Source: an uncultured Muribaculaceae bacterium
GTDB taxonomy: Bacteria; Bacteroidota; Bacteroidia; Bacteroidales; Muribaculaceae
Length of the DNA: 64,000 bases
Assembly: GCA_910578665.1 (NCBI GenBank)
Contig: CAJTQU010000006.1
Span: 36,186 to 100,185, forward strand
Direction: 5' to 3'
The stretch's first letter is position 1; each line of letters begins with the position of its first letter. This document shows, piece after piece, positions 8,875-17,571 of this stretch. The position numbers were made by a program, and so were the translations under genes. The notes below the pieces were generated by a model. The model was not told the DNA's origin, did not search any database, and saw nothing but the letters and a program-made list of their open reading frames with translations.

Positions 8875-9722
8875 TCCACGTGCTTTTCCGCATGATAGCT
8901 GCTGCGCACCATTGGTGCACTCTCCACATGACGGAAACCCTTGGCACGGCCTATCCGGCCATATTCATCAAACTTTTCAGGTTCAACGTATTCTTGCACC
9001 GGGTAATGATGCTTCGTCGGTTGCAGATATTGTCCGATAGTCATAACCTCGCAACCTGCGTCACGTAAATCGTCCATAGTCTGTAATATCTCCTCTTCAG
9101 TCTCTCCAAGCCCGAGCATGATACCTGATTTGGAACGTATGCCGCTTCCGGCTATATGGCGTATGACATCAAGCGAACATTCATATGTAGCCACGCTTCT
9201 CACCTCGGGTGTGAGACGACGCACGGTCTCCATGTTATGGGAAATCACATCCGGACGTTCCGCAATAATCATATCAAGCAAATCTTTGCGACCGCGCATA
9301 TCAGGTATCAGCACCTCCATAGTGGTCCCGGGGCATTCCTGCTTAAGCCGGCGTATCAGTTTAGCCCAATGCGCAGCTCCGTAATCCGGCAGGTCATCGC
9401 GGTCTACAGACGTTATTACCACATGCTTAAGCGCCAGCTCCCTGATAGATCGCACTATATCATCGATCTCAGCCTCGTCAAGAGGCTGGGGGCGCCCTGT
9501 GGTGACATTGCAAAAGCGGCAGTTACGCGTGCATACATTGCCGCCAATCATAAATGTGGCCGTACCACGGCTCCAGCACTCCCCTCTATTGGGACACATA
9601 CCTGAAGAGCATATGGTATGTATATGTTTCTCGTTTAGCAGGCCCACCACCTGTTCGGCCTTAAACCCTCGCGGCAAACGAACTTTAAGCCATTCAGGTT
9701 TATGTCTGAAATCTCCTTTCAT
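8871..9722 (-). CDS. lipA: lipoyl synthase
   Basis: Radical SAM enzyme that inserts two sulfur atoms into protein-bound octanoyl chains. Both iron-sulfur sites are present in the 283 residues. The auxiliary cluster uses C38, C43 and C49 (CSSGMCPNRGECW), and the radical-SAM cluster uses C64, C68 and C71 (CTRNCRFC). The conserved C-terminal segment RSSYHAEK provides the serine ligand of the auxiliary cluster. It is immediately followed by lipB and preceded by nspC after a 39-base AT-rich gap. Confidence 0.97.
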   Translation of the reverse strand: MKGDFRHKPEWLKVRLPRGFKAEQVVGLLNEKHIHTICSSGMCPNRGECWSRGTATFMIGGNVCTRNCRFCNVTTGRPQPLDEAEIDDIVRSIRELALKHVVITSVDRDDLPDYGAAHWAKLIRRLKQECPGTTMEVLIPDMRGRKDLLDMIIAERPDVISHNMETVRRLTPEVRSVATYECSLDVIRHIAGSGIRSKSGIMLGLGETEEEILQTMDDLRDAGCEVMTIGQYLQPTKHHYPVQEYVEPEKFDEYGRIGRAKGFRHVESAPMVRSSYHAEKHVE

Positions 9723-9761
9723 TATATACGGTTAAATCTTAAATTTCTAATAATTATTTAT

Positions 9762-10919
9762 TTAATCCATCCTATCCCGGTAATCTTCGTATCCGAACCG
9801 GCGCAAGCATACCAGAGTGCCGTCGGCGGCCGCATACCATATCGAAGGATGCTGTATACCGTTGAACATATTGGTTTTCACGGTAGTATAATGATTCATG
9901 TCTTCAAATGTAAGGCGCTGGCCAGGAATAAGCGGCGAAGCAAAATACCAGTCGCCCACATAATCACCGCTCAGGCAGGAATTGCCACCCATACGGTATG
10001 CGGTACCACCGGTGCCGGCGTCAGGGAGCGCCTCGGATATTACCGGTTTATACGGCATCTCCAGACAATCCGGCATGTGGCATGCGAACGACGCGTCTAT
10101 TATGGCTGTCTTTATACCCTGGTTGTCTACAACATCGAGCACAGAAGCCACAAGGTCGCCTGTGCGCCATGTAAACGCACTGCCTGGTTCCATTATGACA
10201 CTGATATGCGGATAACGCGATCTAAAGTCTTTGAGCAACGATATGAGCTTATCCACATCATAACCTTCACGGGTCATAAGATGTCCTCCACCCATATTAA
10301 CCCATTTCACAGAGGGCAGCCAGTGTCCGAACTGGCTTTCAAATGCTCCTAGCACTTTCTCCAAATCATCTGCCGACGATTCACACAACGCATGGAAATG
10401 CAGCCCCTCTACACCCTGCGGAAGAGCGTCTCCCAACATATCGGCAGTAACGCCGAAACGACTTCCGGGCAGACAAGGATTATAAATATCAGTGTCTATG
10501 ACAGAACACTGGGGATTAACACGCAGTCCGGGAGACACATGGTGATGACCAGGAGTAGCATTCCACTCTTCCAACATACCGGAAAAACGCATATACTGGG
10601 ATACGGAGTTGAACGTGATATGCGTGCTGCCCTTTACAAATTCAGGGAATGTGGCATCCGTATATACCGGGCAGTATGTATGCACACTCCCCTTTAAATA
10701 ATCCAGAGACAGGCGCATCTCGTTAAGGCTGCTTGCTGTCGACGCCCGGACATATTCTGATATCACAGGAAATGTCTTCCACAAAGCATTAGCCTTAAAC
10801 GCCATTATGATTTGCACGCCGGCATCATCGCACACACGACGTATTATCTGCAAATTACGGCGCAGACGCTCTTCGTATACGATATAAAACGGTGTCGGTA
10901 TTTCGTTAATATTTATCAT
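9762..10919 (-). CDS. nspC: carboxynorspermidine/carboxyspermidine decarboxylase
   Basis: PLP-dependent decarboxylase, fold III (alanine racemase-like), making spermidine or norspermidine from the carboxylated precursor. The 385-residue protein has the PLP lysine at about K42 (IIMAFKANALWK), the glycine-rich GGGHLM phosphate-binding motif and EPGSAF, all typical of NspC. The partner carboxyspermidine dehydrogenase is not in this window. It is placed between a UvrD-like helicase (one base upstream) and lipA, a position that looks like operon packing rather than a pathway. Confidence 0.94.
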   Translation of the reverse strand: MININEIPTPFYIVYEERLRRNLQIIRRVCDDAGVQIIMAFKANALWKTFPVISEYVRASTASSLNEMRLSLDYLKGSVHTYCPVYTDATFPEFVKGSTHITFNSVSQYMRFSGMLEEWNATPGHHHVSPGLRVNPQCSVIDTDIYNPCLPGSRFGVTADMLGDALPQGVEGLHFHALCESSADDLEKVLGAFESQFGHWLPSVKWVNMGGGHLMTREGYDVDKLISLLKDFRSRYPHISVIMEPGSAFTWRTGDLVASVLDVVDNQGIKTAIIDASFACHMPDCLEMPYKPVISEALPDAGTGGTAYRMGGNSCLSGDYVGDWYFASPLIPGQRLTFEDMNHYTTVKTNMFNGIQHPSIWYAAADGTLVCLRRFGYEDYRDRMD

Positions 10920-10920
10920 A

Positions 10921-13287
10921 TCAGTCTATTATTTTAAATACAGCTATACGCACAAGCAAACGTTTCACACCTACAGTGTCAAAGTCTACGTTGATCTTGG
11001 CATCCTGTCCGTCTCCTTCAGACGAGACAATAACACCCTCGCCATAACGATTATGCAATATGCGCACTCCGGGCACAAGCTCGCTTATGTCGTACAGCCG
11101 GCCGCCGGCACCAGGCTTGATAAGGGTAGATGAATCCTTACGTCTTGAATTAGTGCGAAATCTGTCTGGAAAATCCGTATATGACCGCACCTCGTCACGA
11201 TATTTTCGATCGCTGTCAAGATAATTTTGTCTCGGATCCACCCATGCCGCGCCAAACGGACTGCTTATACCTTTTGACGATACCTGTGACAGATACTGAT
11301 GGTTTATGTCTCTCAAAAAACGCGACGGCATAGTAGGTGCTGTCTTGCCATTTCGGTATCGCGAACCTGCATAGCTCATCGTACAATAGTTTTTAGCACG
11401 GGTAATGGCCACATACAACAGCCGGCGCTCCTCTTCGACTGCCTCCAGACTATCCATGCTCATTGCGGCCGGGAATAATTCCTCTTCCACGCCTACTATA
11501 TATATATTGCTGAATTCCAATCCTTTGGCTGCATGGACGGTCATAAGCGTGACTTTGGGCTCGTCACTGTCTTCTGATTCCTGGTCTGTGGCAAGAGAAA
11601 CCTCGTTCAAAAAGTCGCTCATAGCCACTTCGTCCTCACCGGCCTCCATACGCAATTCCACAAACTGCCGTACACCAGACAACAATTCTGCCAGATTCTC
11701 CTGGCGGCTCACAGACTCGGGAGTATTGTCATTATAAAGAGAGGTAAGAATGCCTGTACGGTTGAATACCAGCTGTGCAAGTTCGAACGCATTAGCCCCG
11801 TCGGCATTATCCTTGACAAAAAGTTTTACCAAGTCTGCAAATGCAGTAAGTTTTTTTAATGTGCCGCCATTTACAGACAGATTATAACGAAGCGGATCAC
11901 AAACCACGTCCCAAAGGCTTACCACATTATCAATAGCGGCCGAGGTCAGTTTCTTAAGCGTTGTCTCCCCTATTCCCCTGGCCGGATAATTTATGACACG
12001 GCGTAAGGCTTCGTCATCATCCGGATTTAAAGCAAGACGAAAATAACAGATAGCATCTTTAACCTCTTTTCGCTGGTAGAACGACAGACCGCCATATATA
12101 CGGTAAGGTATATTACGTTTACGCAGACTTTCCTCAAGAATACGGCTCTGAGCATTTGTACGGTAAAGCACGGCATAATCATCATATGAATCATGGTGCG
12201 CCAGCTTCGATTCGGTAATACTGTTGGCCACCAGGGTGCTTTCCTCAAGATCGGAATATGAGCTTATAACCCTTACCGGCGAGCCTACAGAATTTTCACT
12301 ATAGACATGCTTCGGAATCTGTCTGCTATTTTTTTCTATCAGGCTGCCGGCGGCATTTATTATATTCTGTGTAGAGCGATAATTGCGTTCCAGTTTGAAT
12401 ATGCGCAGATCATCATATTGTTTCTCCAGATTGAGAATATTAGATATATTTGCTCCTCGGAACGAGTAAATACTCTGGGCGTCATCTCCCACTACGCATA
12501 TGTTGCGCGACACCTTGCTCAATTGCGAAATAATAAGATGCTGGGCAAAGTTTGTGTCCTGGTACTCGTCTACCAGTATGTAACTGAAAAATTCCTGATA
12601 GTGGCGCAGCACATCGGGATTGTCCCGAAGCAATACATTCATGAAGAATAAGATATCGTCGAAATCCATGGCCTGGGCCACACGGCACCGTTCGGCGTAT
12701 ACCTCATATATGCGGCCGGTCATCGGACGCTGTGCCCTTTTGTCGCGCAGCATATTGTCCTGATCCTTTCTATATTGCGCTGCACTGACAAGACAATTCT
12801 TAGCGTTAGAAATCGCTGATGCGACTGTAGCAGGCTTATATACTTTCTCATCCAGACCCAGATCCTTTATTATACTCTTAACTAAGGCTTTAGAGTCTGA
12901 AGCATCGTAAATGGTAAAATTCCTGTTAAAACCTATAAGGGAGGCATTGGCTCGCAACAGCCTAAGAAACACAGAATGAAATGTGCCGATATGCAGTCGT
13001 GATGCGATACGTTCGCCCACCACTGCCGAAATTCTCTCTTTCATCTCACGGGCAGCTTTATTTGTAAAGGTAAGCACCATCAGACGGAAAGGCTCAAAAC
13101 CATGACTGAGCAAATGCACAATCTTATATGTTAGCACACGTGTCTTCCCCGATCCGGCTCCGGCAATCACAAGCGAAGGTCCGCCGGTATACACCACGGC
13201 GTCCCGTTGCTGCGGATTTAGCTGAGACAGGTATTCCGGCAATCGGTTCTCTGACGTATCAATATCTTGTATTATCTTATCGTCCAT
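10921..13287 (-). CDS. UvrD/PcrA-type superfamily 1 DNA helicase
   Basis: 3'-5' DNA helicase for excision repair, replication restart and removal of stalled complexes. The 788 residues include the Q-motif LNPQQRDAV (23-31), Walker A AGAGSGKTR (42-50), the DEYQDT Walker B, QSIYSFRGA (motif III), ERNYRST (motif IV), TVHAAKGLEF (motif V) and the VAITRA segment of motif VI. The C-terminus carries the Tudor-like RILHNRYGEGVI module that in PcrA contacts RNA polymerase. It is packed between a PD-(D/E)xK protein one base upstream and nspC one base downstream. UvrD versus PcrA naming is a matter of convention here. Confidence 0.94.
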   Translation of the reverse strand: MDDKIIQDIDTSENRLPEYLSQLNPQQRDAVVYTGGPSLVIAGAGSGKTRVLTYKIVHLLSHGFEPFRLMVLTFTNKAAREMKERISAVVGERIASRLHIGTFHSVFLRLLRANASLIGFNRNFTIYDASDSKALVKSIIKDLGLDEKVYKPATVASAISNAKNCLVSAAQYRKDQDNMLRDKRAQRPMTGRIYEVYAERCRVAQAMDFDDILFFMNVLLRDNPDVLRHYQEFFSYILVDEYQDTNFAQHLIISQLSKVSRNICVVGDDAQSIYSFRGANISNILNLEKQYDDLRIFKLERNYRSTQNIINAAGSLIEKNSRQIPKHVYSENSVGSPVRVISSYSDLEESTLVANSITESKLAHHDSYDDYAVLYRTNAQSRILEESLRKRNIPYRIYGGLSFYQRKEVKDAICYFRLALNPDDDEALRRVINYPARGIGETTLKKLTSAAIDNVVSLWDVVCDPLRYNLSVNGGTLKKLTAFADLVKLFVKDNADGANAFELAQLVFNRTGILTSLYNDNTPESVSRQENLAELLSGVRQFVELRMEAGEDEVAMSDFLNEVSLATDQESEDSDEPKVTLMTVHAAKGLEFSNIYIVGVEEELFPAAMSMDSLEAVEEERRLLYVAITRAKNYCTMSYAGSRYRNGKTAPTMPSRFLRDINHQYLSQVSSKGISSPFGAAWVDPRQNYLDSDRKYRDEVRSYTDFPDRFRTNSRRKDSSTLIKPGAGGRLYDISELVPGVRILHNRYGEGVIVSSEGDGQDAKINVDFDTVGVKRLLVRIAVFKIID

Positions 13288-13288
13288 T

Positions 13289-13771
13289 TCAATTATCTAT
13301 AGGGCCTAGCATGGCAGCCACATAATCAGGTATCTGCGGAATAAAGTGGTATTCGCCTGACTGGTAGTCTATCCGGCAGCAATAATGGGACATACCGTTA
13401 CTTACCACCAGATAACGGGCCTGCAATACCATATTGTAACGCACTATCTGGTCAAACACATCCTGCGTAACCTTTACATCAGGAGATTTGTATTCCACTA
13501 TCATAAACGGCTTGCCCGCACGGTCGAACACCAGTGTGTCACAACGACGGCGAGTACCGTTTAGAGTGATGCTTATCTCGTTATTCATAAGTGGGACAGG
13601 ATAATGCAGCTCGGCTGTCAGCCATGCCACAAAACGCTGGCGGACATATTCTTCGGGCGTTAAAGCCACATATTTGCGCCGCAGTTTGTCCCAAACTTGC
13701 ACCCTGTCACCCACATGTCTAAACCTAAGAGGCAAGACTGGCAGATTAAGCTTCGGCAGCTCACTCATCAC
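13289..13771 (-). CDS. HsdR N-terminal-like (PD-(D/E)xK) protein
   Basis: Small protein of 160 residues corresponding to the N-terminal domain of type I restriction HsdR subunits, with no helicase or modification partner. The nuclease signature is visible: RRCDTLVF (Asp near 79) followed by MIVEYKSP (Glu and Lys near 92-94), then QIVRYN. This family is common as a solitary gene in Bacteroidota and its role is not established. It overlaps the S1/P1 nuclease gene by 11 bases upstream and abuts the UvrD-like helicase one base downstream, so a shared DNA-processing role is possible but only inferred. It should not be read as a restriction system. Confidence 0.85.
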   Translation of the reverse strand: MMSELPKLNLPVLPLRFRHVGDRVQVWDKLRRKYVALTPEEYVRQRFVAWLTAELHYPVPLMNNEISITLNGTRRRCDTLVFDRAGKPFMIVEYKSPDVKVTQDVFDQIVRYNMVLQARYLVVSNGMSHYCCRIDYQSGEYHFIPQIPDYVAAMLGPIDN

Positions 13772-14573
13772 CGGTTACGACATTGCCGGTATGCACCGGA
13801 TCGAAAATGTTGTTTAACAAATATGCCAGCCTCAATCCTCCTTTCAGGAACTGCTGCTCGACACACGGGGTCCAGCGCGCTATATAGTCATATGAAATAC
13901 CGTAGCCTACAGGCGTGGAGGCATATACCTCCTTTGCAATTTCATATGTCTCGCCGGCCCACTGCCACGGACCGTCCTGCACAAGCTGCATGCTTAATGC
14001 CGGAGAGGCCCTGTCTATCTGGTCGGCCCATTCAGTGTAGCTCCATTTGTGCGCGGCTTCCGGCAGAGAGCTGTCCCATACCGAATGCAGGTTGGTCTCC
14101 CGATCAAAAAAACTGACAACGTGCATATTGCCTCCTCGGTCAGAATAACGGCCGAGGTGCATGGGCTGGTGTATATCGCCTACAAGATGCACTATCATTT
14201 TTAAGGCAAGAGCCGCATCTTTTTTTGACAACGTTCCAGACGAGAGGTTCTCACAACATTCCAGAAGAGCACGCACCACGTCTCCTTTAGGATTTAACGC
14301 TGCGGTCTCAAACGTGTCTTTCTGGTCAACGTTCTTATAATGCCATGTTTTAGAATATTCATATTCAGGTGTATGCGAGGCATTATCCAGCCAGTTGGCC
14401 CAATACACAAGGCTCTTGCCGTCCAACAGCGAATCTACCGCCGCGAGCGTTCTGGCAGTAAGATGCCGCTGCGCTATAGCGGCAGTAACGTCATGCCCTT
14501 TCTGTCCCCAGCCAAACACAGCTGACGGCAGGGCCGCAACGGCCAGCGATAACGCATATCTGTATATTCTCAT
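13761..14573 (-). CDS. S1/P1-type secreted nuclease
   Basis: Zinc-dependent phosphodiesterase or 3'-nucleotidase predicted to act outside the cytoplasm on single-stranded nucleic acid. The 270-residue precursor has a signal peptide ending at about residue 21, so the mature protein begins WGQKGHD. In this family the mature N-terminal tryptophan is itself a zinc ligand, which supports both the start and the cleavage site. Further ligands are in NWLDNASH, TWHYKNVD and the signature HLVGDIHQPMHLG. It is the first gene of a minus-strand run with the HsdR-like and UvrD-like genes, and has its own promoter at 14599-14630. Confidence 0.93.
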   Translation of the reverse strand: MRIYRYALSLAVAALPSAVFGWGQKGHDVTAAIAQRHLTARTLAAVDSLLDGKSLVYWANWLDNASHTPEYEYSKTWHYKNVDQKDTFETAALNPKGDVVRALLECCENLSSGTLSKKDAALALKMIVHLVGDIHQPMHLGRYSDRGGNMHVVSFFDRETNLHSVWDSSLPEAAHKWSYTEWADQIDRASPALSMQLVQDGPWQWAGETYEIAKEVYASTPVGYGISYDYIARWTPCVEQQFLKGGLRLAYLLNNIFDPVHTGNVVTGDE

Positions 14574-14598
14574 TCTCCTCTTAATCTGTTTTGAAGTA

Positions 14599-14630
14599 CA
14601 AATTTAATGATTTTTCCCAATACACACAAA
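14599..14630 (-). promoter_or_regulatory. Bacteroidota-type promoter for the S1/P1 nuclease operon
   Basis: On the minus strand, TTTG (14627-14630) is followed by exactly 20 bases and then TAAATTTG (14599-14606), a full match to the -33/-7 consensus. Transcription would start near 14592, about 20 bases ahead of the ATG at 14573. Confidence 0.75.
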
Positions 14631-14686
14631 TACCCTGCTGCCTCCCTGCTGTAAATATAACATGATATGCGGCCACACGCCGGCTA

Positions 14687-14717
14687 TTGCATAATTGCGG
14701 CAAAACCACTACCTTTG
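14687..14717 (+). promoter_or_regulatory. Bacteroidota-type promoter for the CCA-enzyme gene
   Basis: TTG (14687-14689), a 20-base spacer and TACCTTTG (14710-14717) match the consensus. Transcription would begin near 14724, which excludes the TTG start at 14695 and supports the ATG at 14779. Confidence 0.75.
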
Positions 14718-14778
14718 CATCTTGAGGTTGTTTGGCCTTACTGTACCAAGGCCTATATATACTTACTGCAAATTTCAA

Positions 14779-16323
14779 ATGACCACTAAGTTATACAAAC
14801 GAATCTGTGCATATCTACACGATCTCATAGCCGGCACCGAATGGGAAGGCCATGTCTTCACTGTCGGAGGGTGTTGCCGGGACATGATCATGAATAATGA
14901 AATTACGGATGTAGACCTTGCCATAGACCTGCCCATGGGCGGCATACGGTTTGCCGAATGGCTGCATAAAAAGAGACTCACCCTGTGGCAGCCCGTAAAA
15001 TTTGAACGCTACGGCACAGCCATGCTCCGTCTGCGTGCGTTTCCGCATGACGACATCGAAATGGTACAGACTCGCGCGGAGAAATACACTGACCGTAATT
15101 CACGCAATCCGGAAACAGCTTTCGGTTCTTTGCGAGATGACTGTTTCAGACGCGACCTCACAATAAACGCGCTGTACTATGACATTTCCAATAATAAGAT
15201 TATCGACCTGACCGGCCGCGGACTGGATGACATACGCAACCATGTGATATGCACACCGTCAGAACCCGACAGTACGTTTGACGACGACCCGATACGTATA
15301 TTAAGGGCTATCCGTTTCGCCACCCGTCTGGGCTGGAAGCTTCCGACAGACATATTCCAGTCTATGAAACGAAACGTGTCCCGGCTTACTATAATAAAGC
15401 CTGAACGAATGCGCGGCGAATTTGAAAAAATATTATTAGGGAATAATGCCGGAGACGCTCTAAACATCCTTACCGAATGCGGAGCAATGCGTTATATATT
15501 GCCCCAGCTGCACATTCTTAAAAGAGCTGTAATCGGAAAGCACAATCTATGGGAACATACGCTGCGCACAGTAAACGGCATAAAAGAGCCGTCATTATTG
15601 CTGCGTATGTCTGCATTGTTACACGGCCTCGGTATGCTATCCCGTTACAAAGAAAACACATCTGGTCTGAAACGAATGAATGACAAGCTTTGCAAGGCCC
15701 TCATAATCCAGGCCCTGTGCGGAATGAAATACCACAATCCTTTCGTAAAGGAAGTCCTGTTTATGATCCGGCATTGTCTTGACACACGCCTGTGGGGACC
15801 TCGTGCAGAAAACATGCAAGACAGTGATTTAAGAAAACTGGAATACGAATGTGGCAAGCCTGAACGGCTCAACAGCCTGTTGCAACTGGTCGACGCTGTC
15901 AACCAGTCCGGATTAGACGGCATAAATTATCCTGAACAGGTAATAGAAATACGCAAGCGCATGCAGGTACTAAGCGCCAACGGCACTGAAATGTATAGTT
16001 ACCACCTGCCGTTCGCCGAACGAAGAATCAAGAAATTACTGCATATAGCCCCCGGCCCGTTAGTAGATGACACGTTGAACTATATGATGACCATAGCGTT
16101 TATCAATCCGAAACGCACTAAGTCAGAGTTTGAACGACTGGTAAGCTCATACACACCACAGGCTCCCGACACACCGTCTGCAAATGACGATAAAGACGCG
16201 TTTCGCAATGCGGCTTTGTCCACCGACAACTCAGGCAAACAACACCGTCGGGAATACCGGCAGAGACGCCATGGCAGAAAGAACCGTAAAACACCCAATA
16301 AAGAAAGCCACAGTGAAAAATAA
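14779..16323 (+). CDS. cca: divergent CCA-adding tRNA nucleotidyltransferase family protein
   Basis: Class II nucleotidyltransferase that would add or repair the 3' CCA of tRNAs. The catalytic head is intact in the 514-residue protein: GG at 30-31, the DxD pair D44/D46 in ITDVDLAID, and the FRRDLTINALYYD motif, followed by DDPIRILRAIRFATRLG and the neck domain. The C-terminal HD-like domain is recognisable from HNLWEHTLRTV and RMSALLHGLGM, but the usual HDIGK has become HGLGM and the downstream histidines are missing. The last 60 residues are a basic, low-complexity tail. This may be a paralogue with a canonical Cca elsewhere. The start was chosen from the promoter at 14687-14717. A Yip1-like gene with its own promoter follows. 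Confidence 0.83.
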   Translation: MTTKLYKRICAYLHDLIAGTEWEGHVFTVGGCCRDMIMNNEITDVDLAIDLPMGGIRFAEWLHKKRLTLWQPVKFERYGTAMLRLRAFPHDDIEMVQTRAEKYTDRNSRNPETAFGSLRDDCFRRDLTINALYYDISNNKIIDLTGRGLDDIRNHVICTPSEPDSTFDDDPIRILRAIRFATRLGWKLPTDIFQSMKRNVSRLTIIKPERMRGEFEKILLGNNAGDALNILTECGAMRYILPQLHILKRAVIGKHNLWEHTLRTVNGIKEPSLLLRMSALLHGLGMLSRYKENTSGLKRMNDKLCKALIIQALCGMKYHNPFVKEVLFMIRHCLDTRLWGPRAENMQDSDLRKLEYECGKPERLNSLLQLVDAVNQSGLDGINYPEQVIEIRKRMQVLSANGTEMYSYHLPFAERRIKKLLHIAPGPLVDDTLNYMMTIAFINPKRTKSEFERLVSSYTPQAPDTPSANDDKDAFRNAALSTDNSGKQHRREYRQRRHGRKNRKTPNKESHSEK

Positions 16324-16344
16324 CATTGATATAGCGGACTTCAC

Positions 16345-16375
16345 TTGTGAAGCCTGACTTTTTTTGTTAATTTTG
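16345..16375 (+). promoter_or_regulatory. Bacteroidota-type promoter for the Yip1-like/smpB run
   Basis: TTG (16345-16347), 20 bases, then TAATTTTG (16368-16375). Predicted start near 16382, giving a leader of about 37 bases before the ATG at 16419. Confidence 0.75.
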
Positions 16376-16418
16376 CACCCCTGTAAAACGGGGACAAACG
16401 AATTATTTACTTTTTTAG

Positions 16419-17081
16419 ATGGCAAATAACAAATATTCAGAATCTCACGACTATAATAAACCTCATAACAAGATGACACAGCCCGACCCTGTCACGGCCA
16501 GGATAATAAAGGAGCGCAGACCAATAATACGATTCCTTTATCTGCTGATCGCGCCCATATCTGGCTGGAAAGGATTAAAAAATGCACGATACAGCCCCGA
16601 TTATTATGCACGCAGTGTCTTTTATCCGCTACTGGCTCTAATGGCCGCCGCATGCTTCGCACAAAGATTCCACGTGCCTGGCAGCACTACGTCATCCCTG
16701 CTGCAACAAGCTGTATCCGAATTTGTCGCATGCTTCGCAGGATATTTTGCCGTGCCGGTACTGGCGCGGCTGCTTCTACCGCGCAACGCGCGCATCAAGG
16801 CAGACAGTCCGTTCGGCAAGGTATACATAATGTCGGCACTATCGGCCCTGTCTCTTGCTGTAACACTTTACTCACTGTTTCCCAACCTCGGGGCACTCCT
16901 CATGGTAGCCCCCATTTATGTGTCATATATTATAGTAAAAGGTGTGCGATTCCTGCGCGTGCCTGCCGAAGACACCCTGCCTACATCGGTAGTTATGGTA
17001 GTACTAATCGTGGGAATCCCAGTGCTAATATACATGTTGTTAAAATTCATGATGCCGGAAGCATCCGCAAATATCATGTAA
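16419..17081 (+). CDS. Yip1-domain (DUF1282-like) membrane protein
   Basis: Integral membrane protein of 220 residues. A charged cytoplasmic N-terminus of about 45 residues is followed by the [19 protein letters not shown] motif, which is typical of the bacterial Yip1 / DUF1282 family, where a membrane segment meets a Trp-Lys turn. Roughly five hydrophobic segments follow (near 75-90, 100-120, 140-160, 165-180 and 195-212). The molecular function of bacterial members is not known. It has its own promoter and lies 22 bases upstream of smpB, so the two may be co-transcribed, with no obvious functional link. Confidence 0.8.
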   Translation: MANNKYSESHDYNKPHNKMTQPDPVTARIIKERRPIIRFLYLLIAPISGWKGLKNARYSPDYYARSVFYPLLALMAAACFAQRFHVPGSTTSSLLQQAVSEFVACFAGYFAVPVLARLLLPRNARIKADSPFGKVYIMSALSALSLAVTLYSLFPNLGALLMVAPIYVSYIIVKGVRFLRVPAEDTLPTSVVMVVLIVGIPVLIYMLLKFMMPEASANIM

Positions 17082-17103
17082 ACAACCGAAATACATTACA
17101 TCT

Positions 17104-17559
17104 ATGAACCAGTCATCAATCAATATAAAAAACCGCCGGGCTACTTTCGATTACGAAATCACCGATACATATACGGCCGGCATCGTATTAACGGGTACTG
17201 AAATAAAGTCCATACGTATGGGCAAAGCAAGTCTGGCTGACACTTACTGTCTTGTCGAAAACCACGAGGTATGGGTTAAAAACATGTACATAGCCGAATA
17301 TTTCTACGGCACATACAACAACCACTCCGCCCGACGAGACCGCAAACTCCTGCTGTCTCGTAAAGAGATTACAAAATTATCCAAATCAAGTGCAGAAGCC
17401 GGTTTCACGATAGTGCCGCTGCGCATGTTCATATCCGAACGAGGCTACGCAAAGCTTGTGATCGGCGTGGCACGCGGCAAGAAAGCATATGACAAACGGC
17501 AAAGCATAAAGGAACGCGAGGACAAACGACAGCTCGACCGCATCTTTAAAAACAAATAA
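17104..17559 (+). CDS. smpB: SsrA-binding protein
   Basis: Binds tmRNA and delivers it to stalled ribosomes for trans-translation. The 151-residue protein has the family features in order: [10 protein letters not shown] at the N-terminus, [20 protein letters not shown] with the conserved GTEIKSLR-like core (about 30-49), and a basic C-terminal tail starting near [15 protein letters not shown], which in the family folds into the decoding centre. It lies 12 bases upstream of the amidophosphoribosyltransferase gene. No tmRNA gene was seen in the window. Confidence 0.97.
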   Translation: MNQSSINIKNRRATFDYEITDTYTAGIVLTGTEIKSIRMGKASLADTYCLVENHEVWVKNMYIAEYFYGTYNNHSARRDRKLLLSRKEITKLSKSSAEAGFTIVPLRMFISERGYAKLVIGVARGKKAYDKRQSIKEREDKRQLDRIFKNK

Positions 17560-17571
17560 AACTCAGCGTAA

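Noticed and set aside
13289..13771. Type I restriction system
   Set aside because: Only the HsdR N-terminal-like domain is present; there are no HsdM or HsdS genes and no HsdR motor domain.
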